In this document: piece after piece, positions 1 to 11,898 of the stretch
Position numbering within the stretch: the stretch's first letter is position 1
Layout of the letters: every line of letters starts with the position of its first letter
Assembly (NCBI GenBank): GCA_009746045.1
Contig: RPFO01000382.1
Span: forward strand, 36,001-100,000
DNA from: Mesostigma viride
Taxonomy: Eukaryota > Streptophyta > Mesostigmatophyceae > Mesostigmatales > Mesostigmataceae
Reading direction: 5' to 3'
DNA: 64,000 nucleotides
Program-made: the position numbers and the translations under genes
The notes under the pieces: generated by a model
The model's database searches: none
Told to the model about the DNA's origin: nothing
The model's input: the letters and a program-made list of their open reading frames with translations, nothing else

Positions 1-1788
1 GTGCCAGGGTGAAGGTTCCAAAGGCAAATGGGGCACAGCCAGGGCACTGATAATGCTGACCTGGGCTTGTGTGTCCACTGCAACCATAAATGGGCTATTG
101 TCATTCTGCCCAACCTTCCCCACCTTAGCTGATCCTGCAGCAGTTTGAGCTTTGGCTCTATGAGCTGCTTGTAAAATGCGAACAGCGTCTGCTAGGCTGC
201 GTTTGGAAGGTGCAGCTAGTGGCTGAGCTATGTTCACACTTGTAGAGGTGATAGGTTGCTGATCACCTGTTTTGCCAATGTGACCCTCTGCTGCAGGGGG
301 CCAATCCTGCAGTGACTGCCTGCAATCATCAAGGGTGACCTGGGTGTCACAGTGGGTGTGGCTCTCACACTCACCAGTGGGTGTTCCAAACAACCACTCA
401 CTGGGCAACGCTGGGATGCCAGGCAACTGTACAGGGCTGTCGGCCAACAGCTCTTCCTCCTCTGCCACGTCTGACACAGTTGGAAAATACAATTTCATCC
501 TGTGAGGTGAACACCTGTGAATTTTTCCCGTGTCATTGTGTTTAACTAACACTGTCCTGCCAGTGGTGTTAAACTTTAGGATGGTGGCTGGCCCATGCCA
601 GGTACCCACCTTGCCTAGTCCCGACTCCTTGTAGAATAGGACCTGATCCCCTTCTCTGAAGGTGGGACGTGGATGCTTTGCATCCTTGACAGCTAACCTG
701 CTAGCTGTCTGTGCTCGCTGTGCGTTGTAGAGGGCTAGTACCTCAGGTGGATAAATGCCTGCATGCAATCCATCTGGTGTAATGACCACCCCTTGTGGGG
801 TTTTCATGAGTGGCCTCCTGTTGAGGACTTGGCACAACCTGGTGGACCACAGAGCTCTGTCAGCATAGGACCCACTGTCAGCCAGCAGATTGCCATCTTC
901 TTTGGCTACAAGGGTTTTAATGGACCTGATGGCCCTTTCAATAATGCCTTGCCTCTCATGATCTTCTAGCCCAGCCAGATCAATAGCCTCACACCCTGGT
1001 TCATTGGCAAGACATGTGAACTGCTGATCCAGTAACAATGCCTCCACAGGGTAGTACCTGGCCTGAGCAATCAAGAGAGCCCTGAGCAACTGTGTCTTGT
1101 CCATTCCAGGTAATGGTTCAATGGTTGTGTACCTTGACCATGCATCTTTAAGTGCCAAGTAAGATTGTCCTTTGATATGAAAGACATCTCCTACCACCCT
1201 GCCCTTGCTCTTAGGTGGGGTAGCTACATGCCACTTAGGGGGTTTGGGTGCATTGAACTGACAATGCTGGCAGTGGGATCTGACCACCTGGCATGCACGT
1301 CTGAGTGCTGCCCCCCCTATTGCTGCTGCCACCACCTCTGCACTCACTTCATGCCCATAAAGGAAATGCAACTGCAAAGCAAGCTCCTGAAAACTGATCT
1401 GAGCATCCTCTGCTGGGGACACTCTGCACACCTTGGGAACCATAGATGTGAAGGTTGGTTTAGAGACATAATCTTCTGAAACCAGCTGTAGCACCTTTCC
1501 AGAACTGCTCACTGCTCTGACAGTGGGGCATGCAGAAGAAGAAGGTGAAGCAGGCACACTCAAGCCAGCATGAGAGGGAGACTCACACTTCTTGCCGTAA
1601 GGAGGCCGCTTGCAGTCCTTGGGGTCACCGTGGGGCGGCCCGTGGCACTTGTGGCACAGGACGTCCAAATGCCCCAGCTCGTCCACGTTCTTGCGGCAGG
1701 TGGGCCGCAGGTGGTACTTCATGCCACAGCGGGTGCACCGCTGAGAAGACTTGTCCTCCTTGTCCTGCTTCTTGTTGTTGTTGTTGTT

Positions 1789-1839
<51 letters not shown>

Positions 1840-4500
1840 ACTGTTGTTGTTGTTGTTGCTGGAGCTGCCCCCCTTGGAGGGAGACTGCCCCTTACCCTTG
1901 CCCTTGCCCCAGCCCCTGCCCTTGCCCTTGCCCTTGCCCTTGCCCTTGCCCTTAAACATTTGTCCCAGCAGGGACTTGACTTCTGCCATAGTGACAGGTC
2001 TCTTGCTCCTGTCTTCCCTCTCCCTATCCTCCTCCTCCCTCTCTTCCCCCCTGACCCTCTTTACAGAGGTGCCCATGGCCCCCTGGCTAAGGGGAGCCAA
2101 GGCCAGCTTGATATAATCCAATGCCTCCTTCATGTCCTCCCAGTACTTTGCCATTCCTGTGGCAAGCATAGCGTAGGTGTTTTTGTCAAGTTTGAGTTTC
2201 TCAAGGAAGAACGCAGCAAGAACTTGTGATCTAGCTGCTGGACATCAGGACGTGCTTTGATGGCTAGCTCATATTTCTTTGTCTCAGCCACATAGTCCAC
2301 TGATGTGACCCTGTATTCCTCTACCCACCTGAATGCCCCATATATGTCCACAGATGAGGGGGTGGAGAGGAGGTCAGTTAGCTCCTTCATGAAAGCCTCC
2401 CAAACTGCCCTAGCCTGCGTGTCCTGCCACTTGGGATACCTACGCTGGAAGACAAGAATGAGATTCTGAATCTGAGAAGAGGACTGATGGTAGAAATCCC
2501 CCTGCATGAGAGATCCAAACCAATTCTTGACATTCAGTTCCTCCCTAGCCAGCTGCAGAGAGAGAAGTGCATGATTCCCCTGCTCCCTAGTATACCCCTC
2601 AGGCAGCCCCCTGACATTAATCCTATCCACAGGACGGTTTTCATTGTAAGTGGGCAACCTAGAGGGGGATGCAGGGGGAGAGGGAGAAGATGGTGTTGCT
2701 GCTGCAGCATTCACAGGAGAGACCTGCTGAGAGGGAAGTGCTACTTGAGTGAGCTGAGCAGGATGGGCAAACATGGGCTGTGTAGGAGGGTTAGACAACA
2801 TAGGGGTGGGCTGGTGGGGGTGTGAGTGTGTGTCACTTCCCGCCTCCTGCTGCGGGCCTCCTCCCAATCATGGAAGGTGGGAGAGAGGGACACTTCATCG
2901 TCAGTAGGGTTAGTAAGATCATGATGCAACCAGGTAGGCAGAGTTAGCCACCTACCCGCCCCTCTCAGGATGGCGTTGTGCAGGAGCTCCAGCAAACGCA
3001 CCAGACGCACCCTGCTGCCCTGCACCCTCCTCCCTGAGAGGAGAGCCTGCAGGGCAGGCAGCAGGTCGTCGCACACCCTGCGTGTGCCCGCTTGGAGGTT
3101 GGGCAGGCCCAGGATGTGCGTGATGATTGCACACACCAGGCTGCCCGCCTCCGCGACGTGCATCTGCTGGCTCCTGTCGGCCAGCCCACGGAAGGAGGCT
3201 GTGGCTGTCTGTATGGCACGCCACACGGCCTCATCACCAGGGTGATGAAGTCGCGACCTTGCAGGTCGCCCTCCAGCAGTGCTGGTTGCTGCCCAGCTGC
3301 GGTGGGACCCTGGGGCCCCTCCGGCCCTGCCAGGGACTTGTCCTTGTTGCGACTAGAGGGGGCCTGCCCCCCAGAGCCGCTGGAGGTGCCCGTGACACCC
3401 TCCATGGGGGCTGCATCCCCCGCCAGCGCCGGAGGCGCCGGCGTCGCTGCCGGGGTCCCTGCGACCCCGGGCGCTTGTGTCGCCGCCGGGGTCCCTGCGA
3501 CCCCGGTGGCCTCCTCAGCCACCTGGCCCCCCACGCTGGGCGGGGGAGCCTGCGGCTGAGGTTGGACCCTCTGACCTGCCAGAGGGTCCTGGGTGGCTTC
3601 ACCACCCATGGGCGTGTTGGGGGCGTCTGCCGCCCCGCGCCCCGTCGCAGGCGGCATCGCAGCCGCCTCACGCCTATCCGGGCCCCAGCCAACTGGCGTG
3701 ACTTGGGGCCACGGCCCCAACGGAGTCAGCGCGATCTCTGGTCTGGTGACCACGCGCAGCGCCTCTCTCTGGCGCTGCCTGGACGCCCACTGATCAACAG
3801 TGCCGGGGTTGTGCCTCGGCCGATTGGCGAAACAGTACAGCCAAACCGCCACCTGAACCAGTGGGACTGCATCCTAAGACGCCCCTCGATCAGCGTGTGC
3901 ACCCGATGAACCTCTATCGCGTGTATCTCCTCATCTGGAAGCAACTGAAAACGTTGGTGCATGATCCGGCCGTTCACCGCAATGAACGCCGGGATGTCGT
4001 CCTCCCCAAGGGGGAGAAAATGGGGTGGGCGCCCGAACGCGACCGGGGGCGGAACATGTTCCCCATACCGGTCAATGTCCATGGTGGCCATCTGTCGGCC
4101 CACGGAAAGGTTGCCAGACGTCGCAGGTGTCTGCGACGAAAGCTCAAGCGAAGGCCGAGGCCTCGCAGGCGGCACCTCGCCATCCTCCTCGAGGAATCAC
4201 TCCGCTCACGACCCCCGTCACCTGCGACGGGGAACGTGCCCGGGGGACCTGCCCCCCAGGTGCCATGGCGGACGAACCGCCAGTGGCAAACGGCCGCCCG
4301 CTCGCCATCCCCGGGCGCCGGGCCCCACCTGCGGGCCCCGACGCCTGGGTTGGTCAGCGACCACCGTGCGGAAGGGACGTTGGGCGTCACCCTCGCATCG
4401 TGGTGGAGGGCGTGCCCTCCGGCGAAAGGCGGGGTGAGGTGCGCCTGGCAGGCGCCTTCCCCTTGTTGTTGTTGCCGTTGTTGCCGTTGTTGGAAGCCAT
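1..4500 (-). pseudogene. gag-integrase polyprotein, frameshifted and partial
   Basis: The start codon is the reverse-strand ATG at 4498-4500 (Met-Ala-Ser-Asn start, as in the right copy). Compared with the intact frame at 5909-10474, the reading frame is broken by several short deletions: a base is missing near 3857 (GCAGTCCC for GCAGCTCCC), near 3240 (CCCTGGTG for CCCTAGGTG), near 2815 (CCCCACC for CCCCAACC) and near 2205 (GTTCTTCC for GTTCCTTCC), and a few bases are missing around 4235. Open pieces therefore lie in different frames (for example 3974-4681, 2965-3852 and 2130-2867). The Asn-tract microsatellite (1771-1858), the two zinc knuckles and the integrase region are all present. The copy is either decayed or carries uncorrected indel errors, since most breaks fall in short homopolymers. 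Confidence 0.85.
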
Positions 4501-4544
4501 ATCTTTTTTTTTTGCTTAAAAAAAATATCGAACTTTTCAGTCCA

Positions 4545-4999
4545 AGTTGGATGGAGACTAGGGACGACGAACAACTGCGAAAGCTGAGAGCGAATGATGA
4601 TTGTATTACAATAATACAATGAGAGAGCGATGAAAGCTGAGGGCTCAGAATGGAACTGGGCAAACTCGGGTGCTGTGGCACTCCCCAGTGCTACGCCTAT
4701 ATGCCTATGGCGGTGCTACCTGCAGCACACGACCAGTGGACAACTGTACACTGCAATGCCATGCGACCACGTCACTAGCAACCAGCTAAGACTCGGCCCG
4801 TCAGGCCCGGCTACACCGGACCTGGCGGGTCGAGCTAGCACCTAGGAACAGTCTGGCACTAACCGCACATCGGTCCACATGACACCTCAGTACCGTACAC
4901 CCTGCCGTACTGTACTGAGGTGTCCCGCTCAGCCGCGGTAGGCAATACGCGGCGCGCAGGCCGGAAATCCGTGTGTCAGCCTAAGCATCTCATCTAACT
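4545..4999 (-). repeat. 5' LTR of left retrotransposon
   Basis: 455 bp, ending in the same inverted termini as the right copy (AGTTRGATG). It differs from the right-copy LTR at only a few positions (for example near 4670, 4743 and 4781), about 1-2% by eye over the part I compared. It contains the same long internal hairpin around 4880-4924. Confidence 0.9.
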
Positions 5000-5405
5000 G
5001 GCTGCACACACACGTACATACACTGCGCACGCAAGGGGCTGCTGCACACACACTTACACTCACCATGCACGCGAGGGGCGGCTGCACACACACGTACACA
5101 CACCGCGCACGCAAGGGACGGCTGCACACACACGTACATACACCGCGCACGCAAGGGGCGGCTGCACTTACATGTACACACACCACGCACGCAAGGGGCG
5201 GCTGCACACACACGTACATACACCGCGCACGCAAGGACCGGCTCCACTCACATGTACATCCACCGCGCAACCACGGGGCGGCTGCACACACACGTACATA
5301 CACCGCGCACGCAAGGGGCTGCTGCACACACACTTACACACAAAATGCACGCTTGGGGCGACGGCACTCACATGTACATACACCGCGCACGAAAGGGGTG
5401 GCTGC
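5000..5405. repeat. 40-bp minisatellite between the two retrotransposons
   Basis: About ten tandem 40-bp monomers that begin GCTGCACACACACGTAC and end CGCACGCAAGGGGCG. The slice matches 16921-17326 of the main array monomer by monomer, including private variants such as CACACTTACACTCACC and CAACCACGGGGCGG. It is therefore a piece of the same satellite that was split by the two retrotransposon insertions. Confidence 0.95.
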
Positions 5406-5860
5406 AGTTAGATGAGATGCTTAGGCTGACACACGGATTTCCGGCCTGCGCGCCGCGTATTGCCTACCGCGGCTGAGCGGGACACCTCAGTACAGTACGG
5501 CAGGGTGTACGGTACTGAGGTGTCATGTGGACCGATGTGCGGTTAGTGCCAGACTGTTCCTAGGTGCTAGCTCGACCCGCCAGGTCCGGTGTAGCCGGGC
5601 CTGACGGGCCGAGTCTTAGCTGGATGCTAGTGACGTGGTCGCATGGCATTGCAGTGTACACTTGTCCACTGGTCGTGTGCTGCAGGTAGCACCGCCATAG
5701 GCATATAGGCGTAGCACTGGGGAGTGCCACAGCACCCGAGTCTGCCCAGTTCCATTCTGAGCCCTCAGCTTTCATCGCTCTCTCATTGTATTATTGTAAT
5801 ACAATCATCATTCGCTCTCAGCTTTCGCAGTTGTTCGTCGTCCCTAGTCTCCATCCAACT
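5406..5860 (+). repeat. 5' LTR
   Basis: 455 bp, from AGTTAGATG to CATCCAACT. It is bounded by the target duplication GCTGC on the left and the primer-binding site on the right. The termini are an imperfect 9-bp inverted repeat and not the usual TG/CA. A 44-bp near-perfect palindrome at 5481-5524 (arms GACACCTCAGTAC and GTACTGAGGTGTC) and a second inverted repeat near 5575-5607 (CCCGCCAGG with CCTGACGGG) could form RNA or DNA hairpins in the transcribed region. Confidence 0.95.
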
Positions 5861-5876
5861 TGGACTGAAAAGTTCG
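5861..5876 (+). other. primer-binding site for minus-strand synthesis
   Basis: TGGACTGAAAAG follows the LTR directly. TGG is expected to pair with the CCA 3' end of a priming tRNA. I cannot identify the tRNA from this sequence. The left copy has the same site at about 4529-4544 on the minus strand. Confidence 0.7.
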
Positions 5877-5908
5877 ATATTTTTTTTAAGCAAAAAAAAA
5901 AAAAGGAT

Positions 5909-8587
5909 ATGGCGTCCAACAACGGCAACAACGGCAACAACAACAAGGGGAAGGCGCCTGCCAGGCGCACCTCACCCCGCCTTTCGCCGGAGGGCACGCC
6001 CTCCACCACCGATGCGAGGGTGACGCCCAACGTCCCCTTCCGCACGGTGGTCGCTGACCAACCCAGGCGTCGGGGCCCGCAGGTGGGGCCCGGCGCCCGG
6101 GGGATGGCGAGCGGGCGGCCGTTTGCCACTGGCGGTTCGTCCGCCATGGCACCTGGGGGGCAGGTCCCCCGGGCACGACGTTCCCCCGTCGCAGGTGACG
6201 GGGGTCGTGAGCGGAGTGATTCCTCCGAGGAGGATGGCGAGGTGCCGCCTGCGAGGCCTCGGCCTTCGCTTGAGCTTTCGTCGCAGACACCTGCGACGTC
6301 GGGCAACCTTTCCGTGGGCCGACAGATGGCCACCATGGACATTGACCGGTATGGGGAACATGTTCCGCCCCCGGTCATGTTCGGGCGCCCACCCCATTTT
6401 CTCCCCCTTGGGGAGGACGACATCCCGGCGTTCATTGCGGTGAACGGCCGGATCATGCTCCAACGTTTTCAGTTGCTTCCAGATGAGGAGATACACGCGA
6501 TAGAGGTTCATCGGGTGCACTCGCTGATCGAGGGGCGTCTTAGGATGCAGCTCCCACTGGTTCAGGTGGCGGTTTGGCTGTACTGTTTCGCCAATCGGCC
6601 GCGGCACAACCCCGGCACTGTTGATCAGTGGGCGTCCAGGCAGCGCCAGAGAGAGGCGCTGCGCGTGGTCTCCAGACCAGAGATCGCGCTGACTCCGTTG
6701 CCAGCGTGGCCCCAAGTCACGCCAGTTGGCTGGGGCCCGGATAGGCGTGAGGCGGCTGCGATGCCGCCTGCGACGGGGCGCGGGGCGGCAGACGCCCCCA
6801 ACACGCCCATGGGTGGTGAAGCCACCCAGGACCCTCTGGCAGGTCAGAGGGTCCAACCTCAGCCGCAGGCTCCCCCGCCCCGCGTGGGGGGCCAGGTGGC
6901 TGAGGAGGCCACCGGGGTCGCAGGGACCCCGGCGGCGACACAAGCGCCCGGGGTCGCAGGGACCCCGGCAGCGACGCCGGCGCCTCCGGCGCTGGCGGGG
7001 GATGCAGCCCCCATGGAAGGTGTCACGGGCACCTCCAGTGGCTCTGGGGGGCAGGCCCCCTCTAGCCGCAACAAGGACAAGGCCCTGGCAGGGCCGGAGG
7101 GGCCTCAGGGTCCCACAGCAGCTGGGCAGCAACCAGCACTGCTGGAGGGCGACCTGACGGGTCGCGACTTCATCACCCTAGGTGATGAGGCCGTGTGGCA
7201 TGCCATACAGACAGCCACAGCCTCCTTCCGCGGGCTGGCCGACAGGAGCCAGCAGATGCACGTCGCGGAGGCGGGCAGCCTGGTGTGTGCAATCATCACG
7301 CACATCCTGGGCCTGCCCAACCTCCAAGAGGGCACACGTAGGGTGTGCGACGACCTGCTGCCTGCCCTGCAGGCTCTCCTCTCAGGGAGGAGGGTGCAGG
7401 GCAGCAGGGTGCGTCTGGTGCGTTTGCTGGAGCTCCTACACAACGCCATCCTGAGAGGGGCGGGTAGGTGGCTAACTCTGCCTACCTGGTTGCATCACAA
7501 TCTTACTAACCCTACTGACGATGACGTGTCCCTCTCTCCCACCTTCCATGATTGGGAGGAGGCCCGCAGCAGGAGGCGGGAAGTGACACACACTCACACC
7601 CCCAACCAGCCCACCCCTATGTTGTCTAACCCTCCTACACAGCCCATGTTTGCCCATCCTGCTCAGCTCACTCAAGTAGCACTTCCCTCTCAGCAGGTCT
7701 CTCCTGTGAATGCTGCAGCAGCAACACCATCTTCTCCCTCTCCCCCTGCATCCCCCTCTAGGTTACCCACTTACAATGAAAACCGTCCTGTGGATAGGAT
7801 TAATGTCAGGGGGCTGCCTGAGGGGTATACTAGGGAGCAGGGGAATCATGCACTTCTCTCTCTGCAGCTGGCTAGGGAGGAACTGAATGTCAAGAATTGG
7901 TTTGGATCTCTCATGCAGGGGGATTTTTACCATCAGTCCTCTTCTCAGATTCAGAATCTCATTCTTGTCTTCCAGCGTAGGTATCCCAAGTGGCAGGACA
8001 CGCAGGCTAGGGCAGTTTGGGAGGCTTTCATGAAGGAGCTAACTGACCTCCTCTCCACCCCCTCATCTGTGGACATCTATGGGGCATTCAGGTGGGTAGA
8101 GGAATACAGGGTCACATCAGTGGACTATGTGGCTGAGACAAAGAAATATGAGCTAGCCATCAAAGCACGTCCTGATGTCCAGCAGCTAGATCACAAGTTC
8201 TTGCTGCGTTCCTTCCTTGAGAAACTCAAACTTGACAAAAACACCTACGCCATGCTTGCAACAGGAATGGCAAAGTACTGGGAGGACATGAAGGAGGCAT
8301 TGGATTATATCAAGCTGGCCTTGGCTCCCCTTAGCCAGGGGGCCATGGGCACCTCTGTAAAGAGGGTCAGGGGGGAAGAGAGGGAGGAGGAGGATAGGGA
8401 GAGGGAAGACAGGAGCAAGAGACCTGTCACTATGGCAGAAGTCAAGTCCCTGCTGGGACAAATGTTTAAGGGCAAGGGCAAGGGCAAGGGCAAGGGCAAG
8501 GGCAAGGGCAGGGGCTGGGGCAAGGGCAAGGGTAAGGGGCAGTCTCCCTCCAAGGGGGGCAGCTCCAGCAACAACAACAACAACAGT

Positions 8588-8632
<45 letters not shown>

Positions 8633-10474
8633 AACAACAACAACAACAAGAAGCAGGACAAGGAGGACAAGTCTTCTCAGCGGTGCACCCGCTGTGGCAT
8701 GAAGTACCACCTGCGGCCCACCTGCCGCAAGAACGTGGACGAGCTGGGGCATTTGGACGTCCTGTGCCACAAGTGCCACGGGCCGCCCCACGGTGACCCC
8801 AAGGACTGCAAGCGGCCTCCTTACGGCAAGAAGTGTGAGTCTCCCTCTCATGCTGGCTTGAGTGTGCCTGCTTCACCTTCTTCTTCTGCATGCCCCACTG
8901 TCAGAGCAGTGAGCAGTTCTGGAAAGGTGCTACAGCTGGTTTCAGAAGATTATGTCTCTAAACCAACCTTCACATCTATGGTTCCCAAGGTGTGCAGAGT
9001 GTCCCCAGCAGAGGATGCTCAGATCAGTTTTCAGGAGCTTGCTTTGCAGTTGCATTTCCTTTATGGGCATGAAGTGAGTGCAGAGGTGGTGGCAGCAGCA
9101 ATAGGGGGGGCAGCACTCAGACGTGCATGCCAGGTGGTCAGATCCCACTGCCAGCATTGTCAGTTCAATGCACCCAAACCCCCTAAGTGGCATGTAGCTA
9201 CCCCACCTAAGAGCAAGGGCAGGGTGGTAGGAGATGTCTTTCATATCAAAGGACAATCTTACTTGGCACTTAAAGATGCATGGTCAAGGTACACAACCAT
9301 TGAACCATTACCTGGAATGGACAAGACACAGTTGCTCAGGGCTCTCTTGATTGCTCAGGCCAGGTACTACCCTGTGGAGGCATTGTTACTGGATCAGCAG
9401 TTCACATGTCTTGCCAATGAACCAGGGTGTGAGGCTATTGATCTGGCTGGGCTAGAAGATCATGAGAGGCAAGGCATTATTGAAAGGGCCATCAGGTCCA
9501 TTAAAACCCTTGTAGCCAAAGAAGATGGCAATCTGCTGGCTGACAGTGGGTCCTATGCTGACAGAGCTCTGTGGTCCACCAGGTTGTGCCAAGTCCTCAA
9601 CAGGAGGCCACTCATGAAAACCCCACAAGGGGTGGTCATTACACCAGATGGATTGCATGCAGGCATTTATCCACCTGAGGTACTAGCCCTCTACAACGCA
9701 CAGCGAGCACAGACAGCTAGCAGGTTAGCTGTCAAGGATGCAAAGCATCCACGTCCCACCTTCAGAGAAGGGGATCAAGTCCTATTCTACAAGGAGTCGG
9801 GACTAGGCAAGGTGGGTACCTGGCATGGGCCAGCCACCATCCTAAAGTTTAACACCACTGGCAGGACAGTGTTAGTTAAACACAATGACACGGGAAAAAT
9901 TCACAGGTGTTCACCTCACAGGATGAAATTGTATTTTCCAACTGTGTCAGACGTGGCAGAGGAGGAAGAGCTGTTGGCCGACAGCCCTGTACAGTTGCCT
10001 GGCATCCCAGCGTTGCCCAGTGAGTGGTTGTTTGGAACACCCACTGGTGAGTGTGAGAGCCACACCCACTGTGACACCCAGGTCACCCTTGATGATTGCA
10101 GGCAGTCACTGCAGGATTGGCCCCCTGCAGCAGAGGGTCACATTGGCAAAACAGGTGATCAGCAACCTATCACCTCTACAAGTGTGAACATAGCTCAGCC
10201 ACTAGCTGCACCTTCCAAACGCAGCCTAGCAGACGCTGTTCGCATTTTACAAGCAGCTCATAGAGCCAAAGCTCAAACTGCTGCAGGATCAGCTAAGGTG
10301 GGGAAGGTTGGGCAGAATGACAATAGCCCATTTATGGTTGCAGTGGACACACAAGCCCAGGTCAGCATTATCAGTGCCCTGGCTGTGCCCCATTTGCCTT
10401 TGGAACCTTCACCCTGGCACCTGGCACCCAGCATTGTCAGTTCAATGCACCCAAACCCCCTAAGTGGCATGTAG
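5909..10474 (+). CDS. Gag-integrase polyprotein of the LTR retrotransposon
   Basis: 1521 codons from the ATG at 5909. I chose this start over upstream in-frame positions because those lie inside the LTR and this ATG follows the leader. The N-terminal ~600 residues are low-complexity and rich in Pro, Gly and Ala. Residues ~660-810 look like a helical capsid region, followed by an acidic/basic stretch, Lys-Gly repeats (~854) and a poly-Asn tract encoded by an AAC microsatellite (8568-8649). Two zinc knuckles follow: CX2CX4HX4C at 926-939 and CX2CX4HX5C from 953. Integrase has the HHCC zinc site (H1049, H1054, C1081, C1084), catalytic D1109, D1162 and E1192 (29 residues between the last two), and a C-terminal module near 1288-1347 resembling the GPY/F module. 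A protease-like DTQ motif is at 1480. The natural polyprotein should continue, but the tandem duplication shifts frame and introduces the stop at 10472-10474. Confidence 0.88.
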
Positions 10475-11705
10475 CTACCCCACCTAAGAGCAAGGGCAGG
10501 GTGGTAGGAGATGTCTTTCATATCAAAGGACAATCTTACTTGGCACTTAAAGATGCATGGTCAAGGTACACAACCATTGAACCATTACCTGGAATGGACA
10601 AGACACAGTTGCTCAGGGCTCTCTTGATTGCTCAGGCCAGGTACTACCCTGTGGAGGCATTGTTACTGGATCAGCAGTTCACATGTCTTGCCAATGAACC
10701 AGGGTGTGAGGCTATTGATCTGGCTGGGCTAGAAGATCATGAGAGGCAAGGCATTATTGAAAGGGCCATCAGGTCCATTAAAACCCTTGTAGCCAAAGAA
10801 GATGGCAATCTGCTGGCTGACAGTGGGTCCTATGCTGACAGAGCTCTGTGGTCCACCAGGTTGTGCCAAGTCCTCAACAGGAGGCCACTCATGAAAACCC
10901 CACAAGGGGTGGTCATTACACCAGATGGATTGCATGCAGGCATTTATCCACCTGAGGTACTAGCCCTCTACAACGCACAGCGAGCACAGACAGCTAGCAG
11001 GTTAGCTGTCAAGGATGCAAAGCATCCACGTCCCACCTTCAGAGAAGGGGATCAAGTCCTATTCTACAAGGAGTCGGGACTAGGCAAGGTGGGTACCTGG
11101 CATGGGCCAGCCACCATCCTAAAGTTTAACACCACTGGCAGGACAGTGTTAGTTAAACACAATGACACGGGAAAAATTCACAGGTGTTCACCTCACAGGA
11201 TGAAATTGTATTTTCCAACTGTGTCAGACGTGGCAGAGGAGGAAGAGCTGTTGGCCGACAGCCCTGTACAGTTGCCTGGCATCCCAGCGTTGCCCAGTGA
11301 GTGGTTGTTTGGAACACCCACTGGTGAGTGTGAGAGCCACACCCACTGTGACACCCAGGTCACCCTTGATGATTGCAGGCAGTCACTGCAGGATTGGCCC
11401 CCTGCAGCAGAGGGTCACATTGGCAAAACAGGTGATCAGCAACCTATCACCTCTACAAGTGTGAACATAGCTCAGCCACTAGCTGCACCTTCCAAACGCA
11501 GCCTAGCAGACGCTGTTCGCATTTTACAAGCAGCTCATAGAGCCAAAGCTCAAACTGCTGCAGGATCAGCTAAGGTGGGGAAGGTTGGGCAGAATGACAA
11601 TAGCCCATTTATGGTTGCAGTGGACACACAAGCCCAGGTCAGCATTATCAGTGCCCTGGCTGTGCCCCATTTGCCTTTGGAACCTTCACCCTGGCACCAT
11701 GTGGC
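9152..11705 (+). repeat. 1277-bp direct tandem duplication inside the retrotransposon
   Basis: Copy 1 is 9152-10428 and copy 2 is 10429-11705, identical by eye. The junction reads CTGGCACC followed by CAGCATTG. Each copy covers the integrase catalytic domain and the beginning of the protease-like region. The length is not a multiple of three, so copy 2 is read in another frame. The left element breaks off at the window edge at the equivalent of this junction, which makes an assembly cause possible. Confidence 0.95.
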
Positions 11706-11898
11706 TGATTTCTCAGGGCAGTCATCCCTCAAGGTACTAGGTCAGGTCATGTTGACTATACTCGGTATCCCCACCCTTTTCAGGTATTGGAAGGGTATAA
11801 AGGGAATGCTTTGTTGGGGGATCCTTTTCTCTGTTACCCTGGTGTCCTCATATCCAGTGATAGACTATCCATCCAGGACATGGGTGGTGTTGATCTGA
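10429..11898 (+). pseudogene. second integrase copy plus N-terminal part of protease-like domain
   Basis: Frame-shifted continuation created by the tandem duplication. It lacks the gag part and the first integrase zinc-binding histidines, and starts within the HHCC region at the second cysteine pair. It contains the integrase catalytic residues again, the C-terminal module, and a protease-like motif with Asp at 11623 in the context VDTQAQVSII. Retropepsins normally have DTG or DSG, so Gln in place of Gly is unusual. After residue context LGQVMLTI the homology passes into the -1 frame, where LLGDPFL resembles the second conserved retropepsin motif (I/L-L-G-x-D/P-F-L). In an element lacking the duplication this frame would be the end of the Gag-integrase protein. 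Confidence 0.75.

Larger units (their letters stand above)
1..4999 (-). mobile_element. LTR retrotransposon, copia-type RT family, left copy, truncated by window edge
   Basis: This is the same family as the element at 5406-15187, in opposite orientation: its sequence is the reverse complement of about 5406-10420 of that copy. It has its 5' LTR, primer-binding site, leader, gag and most of integrase; protease, RT and the 3' LTR would lie left of position 1. Position 1 corresponds to position 10420 of the right copy, within 8 bp of the junction of the tandem duplication there. Flanking sequence after its LTR is GGCTG of the satellite, which differs from the flank of the right copy, so this is an independent insertion and not a simple foldback artefact. 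Confidence 0.9.

Noticed and set aside
1751-2116. Poly-Leu frame and other plus-strand frames over the left element
   Set aside because: Antisense reading of the gag Asn tract and Lys-Gly repeats.
1-10420. The head-to-head retrotransposons as a foldback assembly artefact
   Set aside because: The satellite flanks of the two LTRs differ and the copies differ by substitutions and indels, so two insertions are more likely. The matching breakpoint at position 1 keeps some doubt.
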